Shown here: in pieces, positions 1 to 11,720 of the stretch | Layout of the letters: every line of letters begins with the position of its first letter | How positions within the stretch are numbered: position 1 is the stretch's first letter | NCBI GenBank assembly: GCA_013398955.1 | Contig: VWPU01006274.1 | Coordinates: 1 to 64,000 of the forward strand | Origin: Callaeas wilsoni | Lineage: Eukaryota > Chordata > Aves > Passeriformes > Callaeidae | DNA length: 64,000 nt | Direction: 5' to 3' | Program-made: the position numbers and the translations under genes | The notes under the pieces: generated by a model | Database searches by the model: none | Told to the model about the DNA's origin: nothing | What the model saw: the letters and a program-made list of their open reading frames with translations, nothing else

Positions 1-1837
1 AGTGTCAAACCAAACACCAGCCTGAGCAAAAGCAGAGTGTCGGATTTTAACTGCTGTCTGAACTGGCCCAAGGACAGTTTCACATGTCCACAGGTTCGAC
101 TGTATTACCTGAATTTGGTTCAACACTTGACAAGAAATACATTGCAGACAGGACATACCCCAAAAGAACAGTTCAACAGTATTAGGCCACTCCGTATGTC
201 AACAAGGAAGGACGCCTGTAAAACCTAAGTTAATGGCAAATATTCTGATTTTATATCTAAGAGAAAAGGAGTACTTTTAAATTATTGTAGCAAAACAAAA
301 ATTGCCCGTTTAAAAAAATTGTGCCTTTTCATGCCTATGCAAATTTTCGCAGTTTTCATTCCCTTGTTTTGAAAGAAAAGTCCCTTTTTGCAGTGAAAAT
401 ATATTCTTTCTTGGAAAAAACAAAAAAGCCTTCTGTTTTCATTCTACCAAACTAGGAAATATCAAAGGCAGAGCTGAAACATATTTTGCTTTTCAGAGAA
501 TCTGAAGAAATGTGATTTAGCAGTTTTTCCAGTGGTGCAAATATTTTTTAGTCACCTCACACTAACATGTTTTTTTGTATGTGGATAAATTAACACGTAA
601 GCAAGGGTGTTAGGCTCTGTACCTATGGTAATAGAATGAGCTGGGTTCTTCACTGGCAAATGTTTTCTTATTTTTTTAGCTGAAACATAATGTAGAATTT
701 AGGATTCTTTGAGTCTGGTCTGCAGAGTAAAGGAAAACAGAAAAAAAAATTGAAATTAACTCTTCACTGTACACAGTTTTTTCACTGGGTTGAAAAAGTA
801 CTTCTAGAATTTATTCAGTACATAATCAGAATAAATCTTGGAGCTGTCATCATTACTGAAAAAGAGGTTTATAAATTAAGGCATCTGGGAAATCTGTAGG
901 GCATTAATTTATTATTCGTGGGAGTTTTGTACAGGCATTTTTCTTTCTTGGTACACAATAAATAAGTTGACAATAAACAGACTGGGATAACATTATGATC
1001 TTTTTCACCTGCTTAAAAAAGCTGGGGACAAACTCTCTGAAAATGGGCATTATAAGTGAACTCACAGTTACTATGTATCAAACAAAATGAAATATGATGA
1101 ACTAAAAGTGATCATCTGTCACAATAACATTTTCCAACTTGTCTGCTGATTAGATGGTAATGCTGCCCATAAAAGCGAAGGAGGGGGGGAAGCACTGCAG
1201 AGAACCTGATAAAACATCCTACTGAAACTTATTGTATCTACTACTTATTAGATTCTGAACTCAAATAGATCTTGATTGTTGAGAGCTTGGGTATTTAAAA
1301 GCCTTAAGATCATCAATTACATTACTCATAATTTCCACATCTGCCTGCTCCTCAGCAATTCAGAAGGAGAGAGAGAGATAGCTGTTATAAGAGTCTTTCT
1401 GCAACTTGATTACTGTGAGTCTGTTACAATGTGCACTTGAAATGCCTTTAAGGATTTGAACTGAACTGTAATTTGCAGCTTTCTGGAACTCCTACATGGA
1501 TCACTTTTTTGGTGATGGTGAAAATCAAATGAGTGGAGATGGTCCAAATTACCTGGAAGAAAAACAGGTTCTTATCTACTCAAAGGAATCCCTACAAGCC
1601 TGCCAAAAACACAATAAATGCACTCTTCTTTCCTGTGTTGTCTGGAAAGTGAATATGTATTTAAAATTAAACAGAAAGCCTGATTAGCATGGTTATTATG
1701 AAGCTGAACAGCAAGAAGACTGTGTTTGCTGAAGCCATTTACAGGCTTCAGGGAATGTTACTTCCCTATTGTGTCACTCTTCTTAAAAGGAATACTTTTT
1801 TAACAAAACCTTTGCTTTTTTCAAAGCACTGACATCC
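1..1837. other. AT-rich non-genic sequence
   Basis: I see no gene here. The stretch is AT-rich and apparently unique, with short A and T homopolymers, a (GA)6 run at 1367-1378 and a G run near 1182-1188. The open frames are about 60 codons or shorter and lack recognisable domains. No repeat family is evident by eye. Confidence 0.7.
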
Positions 1838-1901
1838 TGATCCTGCTTCCCATTAAAGTCAATGGAGAACTGCCCATTATCTCTTGTGGGAGTTGGATCA
1901 C
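1838..1901. repeat. Palindromic MITE-like relic (old archosaur-type DNA element)
   Basis: The left arm (1838-1865, beginning TGATCCTGCTTCCCATT) and the right arm (1873-1901, ending GGGAGTTGGATCA) are imperfect reverse complements around a short spacer. The left arm carries the motif AAGTCAATGG. Foldbacks containing TCCCATTGAAGTCAATGG-type cores are known from old non-autonomous DNA elements in crocodilian and bird genomes. The family assignment (Chompy-like) is from memory and not verified. The imperfect arms suggest an old copy. Confidence 0.5.
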
Positions 1902-2529
1902 ACTAATGGAGTGTACTTTTCTCATTCACAAGCATCCAAATCCGTGCCGAGTGAAGGCAGTACAAGGTGTTCTTACACTGAGATCAACCTGAATCTAGGA
2001 AATATGCTCTTTGGTAACTGTACCAGCTGCTCCTTCATGTGCTGTAGAAAGAGGCAGGCATGTGCAAAATGGACCAATCAAATAAAGCACTGCCATGGAA
2101 ATAATGTGGAGGCACTCTTACAGATTGCACAGAAATAAATACGTAAAAGCATTTCCAGAAATTATTCTTGCAAGGGACAAGTGTAGAATATGCAGCTTCC
2201 TTAGTTGCCAGAGTTTCAACATAACTTGCTTCTCACAGAGAGAAAAATGCTCTCACTGCAGCTTCACAGAAGTTCTCTTTAGGGAAGTCCCTAAAACTCT
2301 AGTTAATATAACTTTTTTGGAATTTACTTTAATGGTTTATAGAACCTGGTTGTTACTAACTCCTAATGTGATCTTCCGGAAAGAGAGGAGTCTTGTTTTA
2401 AAGTTTCCCTCTCTGTACCTATCCTTCTTTAAACAGGCTCCTGAGGATTTACATGCAAAAGGCTAAGTGTTGGAGTTAAGGTTGCAAACATCCAGAGATG
2501 GGCAACTTGGAATCAGAAATGGGTTTCCC

Positions 2530-2690
2530 AAGGAAGAAAAGATGAAAGAAAGCTAAGGAGAAGGAAGGGCAAAGGAAAGCACGGGCATAATAGAAGAAGC
2601 TATAAAGTCACAAAGAGAGAATATTAAGATGATGGAAGGGGCCATAGCAGGAGAGAGATGACAAGGAAAAGCACACATTGCTAAAGTAAT
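2530..2690 (+). repeat. Purine-rich low-complexity tract
   Basis: The plus strand is dominated by A and G, as in AGGAAGAAAAGATGAAAGAA and similar runs, with scattered pyrimidines. There is no clean repeat unit. It is low-complexity sequence rather than a defined microsatellite. Confidence 0.6.
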
Positions 2691-2937
2691 AGAAGATACG
2701 GCCAGGAAGAATAGCAATTCTTAAGAAACATTTTCACCAACTTTTGATAAAGGCAAGCAAGAATGTTGGGGCAAAAAGAATGATAACTACTAAACTCTAG
2801 TTTGAATTACTATTCAAAAATCTGCTTTGCAACACCCTGCAAGCAAGTATGCTGATGACGTGAAGACGTAGGACTGCCTCATCCAAGGCACCTGCAGGAA
2901 TATACAACAGGGAATTGTCAATTCTGTCTGGGTAGTA

Positions 2938-2995
2938 GGGCAGATTCTGCTTTCACCTCATTGCACTGGACACATGTATGATTTACACTGGTGGA
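2938..2995. repeat. Possible old palindromic interspersed repeat remnant
   Basis: The stretch contains CAGATTCTGCTTTCAC followed by TGATTTACACTGG. This resembles the GATTCTGCT...TTACACTGGTGTAAAT pattern of old interspersed repeats in archosaur and turtle DNA. The match is by eye and heavily degraded. Chance similarity is possible. Confidence 0.25.
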
Positions 2996-5900
2996 CATGA
3001 CAGGTGAGGCAGGCTTTCCTCCTGGAGAAATGTGACAGTTTACACAGAATGCAGCACCGCTCATCCTGCCCTACACCAGAGAAAGGCTTTGTGGTGCAAT
3101 GCATTCTCTGAAAGACTTCCTTGCTGACCCACAGAACTCTTACCTCAGAACATGTTTTGGTTACACTGATTTGGGGTTTAATTATATTCCCTTATAATTA
3201 TACAAGAAGACTAAGCCCTCCAATTTCATATAGTACAAAAAAGACAGCACTTTTTATCTTTTGATGGCATAATAGCTGTTGCTTCTTTGGGTCATCTATG
3301 TGAGTGTGATGTTCCACCTCTCAATGATTCCCCATTGATCTGTGTACATAAATGGATTAAATGGTTAGTATTAACACCAGTGCAATAACTTAGATCTTCT
3401 TAGGCAAAGTGGAGCTAATGGTGAATGCTTTCTACTGGATACACCACTACTACAGCACTTATGTGGACTTTTCCAAGTGCTATTTATAAATAACTGTGTT
3501 TATATTCTGTTTCTTTCTGTGCATAGCTCTTGCTACGCATTTAGATATCGACTTTCTGGGAAGCCTAAAAGCATGGAAATGTGTTTTCCTTCTAACTATA
3601 GAAAGTTTGGGAAGATGGAAAATAGCACTGAACTGTATGTTGAAGCTAAGTAATACTTTCTCGTATAACTTAGAACATAAAAAGCCCCACTATGGAATGC
3701 ATTTACTAAGTAAATATGAAATTAGTATATTGCCAAGAATACTTTGGATTAGCGGTGAAGCTGTTCTATGCATAAATGGGACTACATTACAATACGTAGG
3801 CTACCTTAAAATGCTGAAAATGCATATAATTAATATTTTTCCTCTTGAAAACTGAAATAGATGTAAACAGATACTTAGAATGGGACTTATCTTTCTTCAT
3901 CTCAGTCACCTAAACATTAAGACACGAATTTAGTTTAATTGTCTGTGGCGTCTTTGTACTTTATAGACAAAAAGAATCCACCAGAAGCTGGATCATCTTA
4001 TGCCCAAAAGCCATCTCAGATGAATGAAATTAATCACCCTTCAGAGGTTCTTATTCTTTCCATCAGCCATAGCAAATGCCCTGGGCCACACATCTAATGT
4101 TCCAATGCCTGTGGTTAGGTGCAGTTCTTGCTCCACAGAAGGGACTTGCATTCCTCAGTCTAGAGAAAAAAACCACTTTGAAATAAGCTGGATCATTCCT
4201 ATAAACAGCTAGGATACTGTAGTTCAGTCTACTCAACATGGGATTAAGGACCGATAAAAAATATGGCCTATAATGTAAAAATCCATGCGGAATGAGACAT
4301 TTCAATAGCCCACAACTATTCTAAATATACTCCATCTAAAATATTTGCAGGAGAACATTTTGAAGAATATAGTTTTAAACTTTAAGGTTTGTCTTCCCAC
4401 TCTAAGAGAAAACACCACATTAAAATTTTCTTTTAATTTTTGGATGTTTATATTGGTGTGTTAGAACTTAGATTTTATCTAGTGCAATTTTTGTTGTGAG
4501 TCTAAAATGTACGGTGAGTTTTCCTGAACTTTTTCATAAACTCATATCTTCTCAGATTCTTTATTACTTACACAAAATTTTCAACAGTTCTGTCTATTCT
4601 TGCATATTTTATGTCATTTGTTGTTCTGATTCCTCAGCAATGAGGACAAAACCTTCTCAGTCACTCAGTTTACGTATCATAAATCCTTTTGTACAGCAAA
4701 GAACATGTATATACATACAGACCCTAGGATTTCCTTAAAGTAACTCTGATTGGAAAGAAAATATATCTGCTGAATGAATATAACAAATTTCTTGCAGATC
4801 CACAAATTCCTTATCACTCTTGCAACAGCACTGCAAGAAAAAGTTTCTGAGAAAGTGATTGATACAGGTCTCAACAATAAAATGAAATCAGGTTTACACA
4901 AGGAAATGCAAAAGACTTCAATCAGACATGTGTAACTGCATGCTGAAAATACACTCCTAGAAAATTCAAAATATAACACCAGATATAAATATCTATGACA
5001 GACAAACCTTTGCTAATGTTATGGCAATAGGAAAATTATTTGGTCAATTAAAAATAAAATTAAAACCAAACAATATTCACATAACCTAGAAGGCAACAAC
5101 CAGTAGAAAAGTGTGTGATACAGTGCACAAGGAACTGTCCAAATGGATACTAAGGAAAGGTGGAAAGCTGCTTATTGAAGCTAAGCTGCTGGATAGATGG
5201 ATGTCAGCGTGGGCTCTTATGGAATCAGTAGATTTTGTCATATTTTCTATCTGCCATGTTGACCAAATAATCTGTCTGATGAATCTGGTCTAAATTGTTT
5301 CAGTGATTAAAAGAAAGACAGTTAGTTAGGGATCCTGGGGGTTAGTTGGTAGGATAGATTTTGGGTCAATTCACATTCACGTCCAGGTAAACGCCTGAAG
5401 ATGGATTAACACAGTACTGATAACAGGCAGTGACATAGCCTAGAAGAAAGAAACAAATAGCATGAAAATAAAAACAAATTTTTTTTTCAGTTTCTTCAGC
5501 CTCCTTTTCAACTAGCTGCACAATAGAGTCATCACACTCCATGTATGATCAAAGGGTGATTTTTAAGCCTATCATTGTTTGAAAAACTTTCTTTGGGATC
5601 CATGGCTTATGTAAAGACATCGGCTTCTTGCCCTCCAAATCTCTTGAGTGACAGTGTGAGAGATGCTGAGAAAACCCCATTAGACCAAAGCACAGCAGAT
5701 GCCATTCCCAACCCCTCCGAACCTGGACCACAGCTTCTAGAGTTCAGGAATGTGCCGTATTGTTATACGTTCAAAGCTGGTTGAACACCATTCATCCTAA
5801 AAGGAGAAGATGCCTCAATATCTGAACCTTTGTCAAACCTTTGGAAAAAAGTTATTCTATATTCACCCCTATGCAGAGCTCAGATTCAGATATGATCATA

Positions 5901-7188
5901 TTTCTGAGTAAATAACCGAGGCCTATTCTGCAAAGATGTTCAAGGCAATGACAAGTCACGGTGCCATCCCAGTAACTATGAAATTCCCACTGGAAGCCAC
6001 TATTTCACAGCTGTTCCCACTGTCATAGAAACCAATATGAACGGGGGAAAGTTAGTCAACTTGCAGAACGCCTTGTGTGTTACTTTGCTGAGTAAGAGAA
6101 ACAGCAGATCTGTTTCTGTTTGGGGAGGTCAGCTACGCTGCCTGAGCACGCGCCCCTCTGACACCAGCCTTGGGGTCACGGTTCTAATGGGACTAAGATG
6201 CAGACCTCATAAAACCAAGTGTAAACAACTTCTTTCAGTACCATCTAAATATTATGTTGAGATCAAGTAGCTAAATTAAGTATTCAGTAAGGTCTCGTGG
6301 TCAAAAAATTAATTGAAATTTCAAGGATATTTCAAGTTTTTTAAAGAAGGAAGAGAATTAAATAGACTACAAGATACTTATACAGCAATGTTCAAAAGCA
6401 TATCAATGTAAAGCAACATTAAAGAAGAATTTTTAATTGATAGGCACATAATCTCAGTGCTCTGAAGGAAATCAGTGCACCCAGCATGAAACATATGAGT
6501 TTTACAAACATAATTTCAATTTTTTTTATTACCTACGAGCATTAGGATATACTTCCTTGACTCTATAATAATTGCTTGCAGTTAATTACAAATGAAACAG
6601 AAGTGCTGGTAATATTAGACTTGCACCCTGCATAAAGCTAGAAATTACTGCTATTACTCTTATTTGCTAAGAATATTGGGTCATAGATGCTAATTAGCAG
6701 TTCACAGCCCCCTACAGGAAAAATCTCATTATTATGAAAATCTGTCTTGGTAGCCAAAGCCACCACTCATGTCACTAAGAACATTTTTGTCAGAGCAATT
6801 ATAGGTATAACAAAACTTAAGATTTACTTTTGTATCCAGAAAATCATGAAGGTTAAAAATACAACATGCTAATCTACAAATTGCTTGCCATAGCAAGAAA
6901 AGTGTTTCTGAACTATTTCATCTTAGTAAAATCTGACTGTATATTGGGTAGAATGACAGCAAATTTTTATTGAGTATGTACACAAACATAATTTTTTTCA
7001 AATGTATATAAAATGCAAGAAAAGCCTCTCCATTGCCAAGTAAATAAACAAAGTAAAATGAGACTTAAGTGGCTAACAGACAGGAATTTTGCAAGGTCAT
7101 ACATCTAGAGCAAAGAACATGATTTATTAATCATCAGCAATTTGGGGGGAACACTCCATTTTTCTGTATACAGGGACTTGATTCAGGG

Positions 7189-7200
7189 AAAAAAAAAAAA
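7189..7200 (+). repeat. Poly(A) run, 12 nt
   Basis: Uninterrupted run of 12 A. No retroposed body with target-site duplications is visible upstream, so it is treated as a simple homopolymer. Confidence 0.9.
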
Positions 7201-7867
7201 GAAGCCTTGTTTATCCAAGTTTTCTGCAGAGCTTATTTGAAAAATAGAAGCAGAAAACATCGCTTTTGTGTGATTTATTAAACCTCTCTTTCCACAGAAC
7301 ACAAGCCCAACTTTAAAAGCTTGAGGGGAAGGTGAGGAAAAGAGCAGCTAATTGTAGTGCCAGGCTGAATTCTGCTTTTTTCCTGAAAAGGAAAAATGGA
7401 AATGTCACACTGGGATGAAGCAGTGGTTTAGGAGTGGTTCTAAGTCACGTAAGGGTGAGGGGGCTGTCATCACTTCTCATTTCAGCTATGTAAAACCAGG
7501 CAGTCAGCATAAAATGCCTGGACTCCCCATGTCGGCTAAAAGAGAGGGGAGGTATAACCAGCCCAGAGCAACTCCTCTGATGTCTACAGAGTGACCCTAA
7601 AACATGAGTACAGGTGAGAAGTTAAGCTTTCCACAGCTGCGGGTGGGAAAAATCCAGTCTGAGCTGTAAACAGCCCAAAAATACAAATCCATCCAAAGTT
7701 AGATACACTCAGCTACTTATTGCTACACTGAGTACAGCAAAATCATGAAGGAAAAGTGGAAATTTGAATTACACATAAATGCTGTTTTAAGATAAAGAGG
7801 AGGACTACATGAATTGTGCTGTGTTTTAAGGAAAAGTGGTTTCTCAAACTCATACTTTACCTTGTCT

Positions 7868-7930
7868 ACACTAGGCTGAATTTTGCTTTCAGCATCACTA
7901 TCTGGATTTCCATCAGTGTAAAGGAGAATG
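7868..7930. repeat. Possible old palindromic interspersed repeat remnant
   Basis: CTGAATTTTGCTTTCAG followed by TGGATTT and CAGTGTAAAGGAGAATGAG resembles the same degraded archosaur repeat pattern as at 2938. The similarity is weak and judged by eye only. Confidence 0.25.
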
Positions 7931-9324
7931 AGACTTGACTACTAATGCAACCACACTGCTCACCTACTAATGAAAATGAGTTTTCCTTTCATCAGAGGGG
8001 ATCACATTAGTTAAAGTTAAACAGAATAACACATTATTTGAAGACCTCTAAGAGCACCTAGAAAGAGAAAAAATTCCTGTCTTAGAACCAAGAAATTAAG
8101 TTCTCTGTGTAGAGAATTTGCTATCCATATATGCTGGCTCCTTGCTAATCCCATGAAACTCTGGTATGAAACCTAGAACTATAAATAAAAGCAACAAAAT
8201 TCCATCTAACCCAAATATTACAGGCCTTGTTTCAAAAATGGGAGATCTGCGTGAGCAAAGATGGGGCTTGATGTGTTAGGAATGCATAAAACAGTATATG
8301 ATGACTGCATGATAAAGGGTTAAAAATGTTTTTTCAGAGATTTAAGAAAATGCAACTACCCTGTGGTAGGTCTCTTGCCCTGGCCTGAAGCTGTCATGCT
8401 ACACATGTTACCATGTTCTACCAGTGTACTTTGGCTACAACCTTCTGGACACACATTTGATGCTATTACTTAGATAATGAGCATGACAGTGAATTAACAA
8501 GATGAATTGAGAGGCACAGTTTAGCAGGTTTATGGGAAACAACTGAACTCTAGAGACAAGTGGATTTTTTACATGGCTGTACCATAGAGGACCAGTCCTG
8601 TAATCTTCCCTTATGCAATCAGCCTTCATTTGGTTGAGGGGGAATTTGGCAAAATTAGGGCCTAAATTATTACTAGCAGTGTGACTTTTCTCTGACAGCC
8701 AAGGTCAAATATCACTCTAATCCAGGCAATGCAAAACCAAGCTGTAGGTATAACCAGCACTCACTGGGCACATGATGGTGTGCTGATCACAGTGTTCAAA
8801 AATGAGAAGGCAGTGGAAATCCTGGGTGTATTCAGTCACCTTATGCAAAGCCAAGCTTTTTCAGGAATCATTTGGGCAGACTCAAGGCTGGGGCTGGTTG
8901 CTAACACTCCGTGGAGAGTTTGAGGGAGACCATCAGTGGCCCACCCCTGCTATCCATGTAGACATAGACTGTGTGCTGAGAAGCACAGCTCTGCACATGC
9001 CCTTGTCTTGCACCAGGGATGGAGTATGCGTGTAACTCCTCACTGTGTTTGCAGCACACCATTCTTTGTTCTTCACATCCAGATAATGCCCTGGGTTGGC
9101 CAGCTGAAGTGGGTGACATTAAAAAAGTGTCCATTCTTTCCTACAAGCTACCAGTATCACAGCTTGATTCCAGGAACATGAATGTTTATGTTTCTACATT
9201 AAAATGGGAAAAATTACACTACTTAATATTGTATCTTAACAAAGTATAAACTCACAGTGCATGATGACACAGGTAGAAACAAAATATTGTCCAAAAATCT
9301 ATAACAAAATCCATTCTGATATGA

Positions 9325-9347
9325 ATTGTTATTACTACAATAACAAT
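9325..9347. repeat. Perfect 9-bp inverted repeat
   Basis: ATTGTTATT (9325-9333) and AATAACAAT (9339-9347) are exact reverse complements separated by ACTAC. Short AT-rich hairpins like this are expected occasionally by chance. Confidence 0.85.
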
Positions 9348-10555
9348 CAAATCAGCATTGCTTTCAAACCTCTGGGCCAGGCCTCCTGTATATTATTCAA
9401 AGCATCTCTCTGCTGAATCCTCGAAGACACTCAGCTAAGAATCAGTACTGCTCATTGTAAAGTAGAGCTATTAACATGATTCTTGCTTTCACCTGTAGAT
9501 CTCTTTATAAAGATATGTACATGTCATTATCACCTTTTTATAAATCCCATAGCTAAAATCAAATTACATTAGTATGCATGAGACCGTTTCTCGCCTAGTG
9601 CATGCAATATGGTTCTAATACATTGGAGACTGGAGCTCTGCAGATTTACTTCCCCCAAATTTCTTACCAAGATTCATCAATATAAGAGTTCTTAACCCAA
9701 GTTAATTGATTTTCATGTAATTCATGCTTGGTAAAAAATCTGTGAAGACTAGCGTAGGTACTTCACAAATGCTTGTTGCTCCGTGAACTCATGTTGTATT
9801 CTATGTAATTATCTCCGAGTTTCCCTTTTTTCTCATACACAGAACAGGTCACGGTAGTGGCTGTATGGATTTTCAGAGCTAAAGAATGGTCCAGGTCATC
9901 TGGAGAGAAGAAAATAAGGAGCTTGTCTTCATTTTTTTCTGTGAATTTGTGTTCATGATTATGACAGATATATATGAAAGCCTTGAAAATTTTCCGAGGC
10001 CAAAATACATCTTTAACAAATCAAGGGAATGGTGATTTTTTGCCAATTTTAAAGAGGTTTAATGCTAAAAATCCGTGTCTTTTCTACCCTAGAGGACAGC
10101 ATGTTAGCTGCAGAACTAGTCAGATAGTTACCTCCCAAGAGAATGAAGAAATCTGAGCAACTCAGAAACCAGATGTTTTTAGCTATATTCTCTAGATTCT
10201 TTACTTTTCTTAACACTCATTTAACTCCAGTAACAAATGAACACTGAAGAGAAATGATGTCTTTGTTAAAGATTCAATACCCCTTGAGAGCTCCAAATAA
10301 GCATCTGAAATTCCCCAAGAAAGTTCTTCCACAAACAAAAAGTTAATTACATTTTAGTGGGTATCTCTGGGCGAAGGCTACTTTCCTGCCATGCATTGGC
10401 AATAAGAGTAAATTGAAGGCTTTTGGAATTTCATGGGTTTGATTGATGTGTTCATTAATTCACCTTTTCAAACTGAGGAAGAATCAAGTTTTAAATATTT
10501 TATTGATCATTTGCATTTTTCCCGATGTCGTTTTCCTATTGTTACTTTGATTGAC

Positions 10556-10580
10556 TGGTATCTGATGGCTTCAGATACCA
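10556..10580. repeat. Perfect 10-bp inverted repeat
   Basis: TGGTATCTGA (10556-10565) and TCAGATACCA (10571-10580) are exact reverse complements around the 5-nt loop TGGCT. No function can be assigned. It is not embedded in a longer fold of microRNA-precursor length that I can see. Confidence 0.9.
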
Positions 10581-11155
10581 AAGTCCTTTTTTGTCCTGGT
10601 TACAAATGACGTTTGAATGTTCACACAGTTAGGATGCATTTCTTCCCACTTGTAAATTTTGAGCTGTTCAGCCATTTTCAACCAAATTGGGTGGAGTTGT
10701 GTTTCAAACATTTTGTTTTACAACAGCTTCCAGAAAATTACGTGGCCAGGTAGGAAAAGGACACCCTATTTATCGCCCACTGCAGGAGGGGCGTCAAGAT
10801 GAGCTCTTTCTTTTTCACACAGAGAATTCACACCAAGTTCACACAAGAAACACAGACAGGATTTGCAAAAAGCAACACCTGATTAGACAACAGAGATGTT
10901 GATGCACACTCGTAGGAAACCAAGCTCTGCTGGGTTTGACATACATCAACTGGTTTTGGGAAAGAAATTCCCACATTATGTGGGTAACAATATAGCAGTT
11001 TATATGCTCATCACTGACACAGCTCAGGCTTATTTAAAAGCTACTTCTCAGATAACAGTCATGTAGTTCCCACCTTAGACTTCCCATCTAGAAACTGTGG
11101 CCAGGATGAAAGAATATGATCTGGTGTTTACACAGCGTGTGAAGGTCCCATGTGA

Positions 11156-11160
11156 TAACC
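11156..11160. repeat. Putative 5' target-site duplication (TAACC)
   Basis: TAACC immediately before the TG start of the LTR is repeated at 11716-11720. Five base pairs is within the usual 4-6 bp range for retroviral integration. Another placement (CCCATG at 11148-11153 and 11719-11724) is also possible, so the exact boundary is uncertain. Confidence 0.45.
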
Positions 11161-11415
11161 TGTTGTGGTGAATGAACCAACTAGGGGGCCACAGCGCCCG
11201 GGGGGAGGTTTGGTGGGCTGGTACCAAAGAGTAAAACCCCGTTCTGTGAAGATGGCTTCTGCCTTTGAGTTCCTAGGATTCCTGAGGGGCGGGTTCGGTC
11301 GACAGCTGACAGACACCCCTTGTATCCCCTAAGGGCAGGTATCCTGACCTGTCCTGCCTTTCTCCTCTTCCTATAGGTAGGGACCTATATCCCCCCACCC
11401 CCTTCCCCGTATCCC

Positions 11416-11424
11416 TTTAAAAAG
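11416..11424 (+). promoter_or_regulatory. Candidate LTR TATA-like promoter element
   Basis: TTTAAAAAG follows a C-rich U3 stretch and precedes the candidate poly(A) signal by 67 bp. This is the expected spacing for a short R region. Position and composition are the only support. Confidence 0.4.
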
Positions 11425-11482
11425 TCCCTCAGTCTCTTATCTTGTGCTTTTCGTATCTGGTCCCCTTCGAGGGAGCTTCTAC

Positions 11483-11488
11483 CATAAA
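11483..11488 (+). promoter_or_regulatory. Candidate LTR polyadenylation signal variant (CATAAA)
   Basis: CATAAA is a known weaker variant of AATAAA. It lies downstream of the TATA-like element and before a GC-rich U5-like segment. Confidence 0.35.
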
Positions 11489-11715
11489 CCCTTGGAATAC
11501 CGGCCGAAGGGCCACCTTTGCTCATCTGTTTCTGGCCACGCCTGGGCTATCCACAAGCCCCAGGCACGCTAGGCTACGTGCCCTCCACCGCACAGGCTGG
11601 GAGGCTGGCAAGCGAGGCACCGAGGTGCCCCGGAGCGTTCTACCTGTGTGTAGGACACACCTGGACCAAGCTGCGGCCCCTCCAGCCCGGCCAGCGTGCC
11701 GGCGTATTAATATAG

Positions 11716-11720
11716 TAACC
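11716..11720. repeat. Putative 3' target-site duplication (TAACC)
   Basis: Identical to 11156-11160 and directly after the proposed LTR end. See the LTR entry for the boundary uncertainty. Confidence 0.45.

Larger units (their letters stand above)
1902..7188. other. AT-rich non-genic sequence
   Basis: No gene was recognised. Open frames reach about 123 codons (2095-2466, plus) with no domain, signal or repeat structure, which fits chance at this base composition. The stretch holds a purine-rich block (2530-2690) and a possible old palindromic repeat remnant (2938-2995). The segment 6520-6850 is compositionally complex, with several TAATTA-like sites, and is raised as a candidate conserved element in the findings. 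Confidence 0.65.
7201..11155. other. AT-rich non-genic sequence
   Basis: No gene was recognised. Overlapping open frames at 8729-9249 are all shorter than 82 codons and lie on both strands with no family resemblance. There are short perfect inverted repeats at 9325-9347 (9-bp arms, 5-nt loop) and 10556-10580. A possible old repeat remnant lies at 7868-7930. The segment 9540-9650 is unique and complex. I see nothing else of note. Confidence 0.65.
11161..11715 (+). mobile_element. Solo LTR of an endogenous retrovirus (about 555 bp)
   Basis: This is a discrete GC- and CpG-rich block, about 24 CpG, sharply different from its AT-rich flanks. It starts with TGTTGTGG and is flanked by the direct repeat TAACC. 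In the plus direction it has LTR order. There is a candidate TATA-type promoter (TTTAAAAAG, 11416-11424) and, 67 bp later, a poly(A) signal variant (CATAAA, 11483-11488). This gives U3 of about 285 bp, R of about 60 bp and U5 of about 210 bp. No primer-binding site, gag, pol or env follows, and no second LTR is visible, so the internal region was probably lost by LTR-LTR recombination. The right end reads TATAG rather than the canonical CA, so that edge is uncertain. The many intact CpGs suggest a younger insertion than the neighbouring repeats. I cannot name the family. Open frames inside it (up to 97 codons) show no viral protein. Confidence 0.6.
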
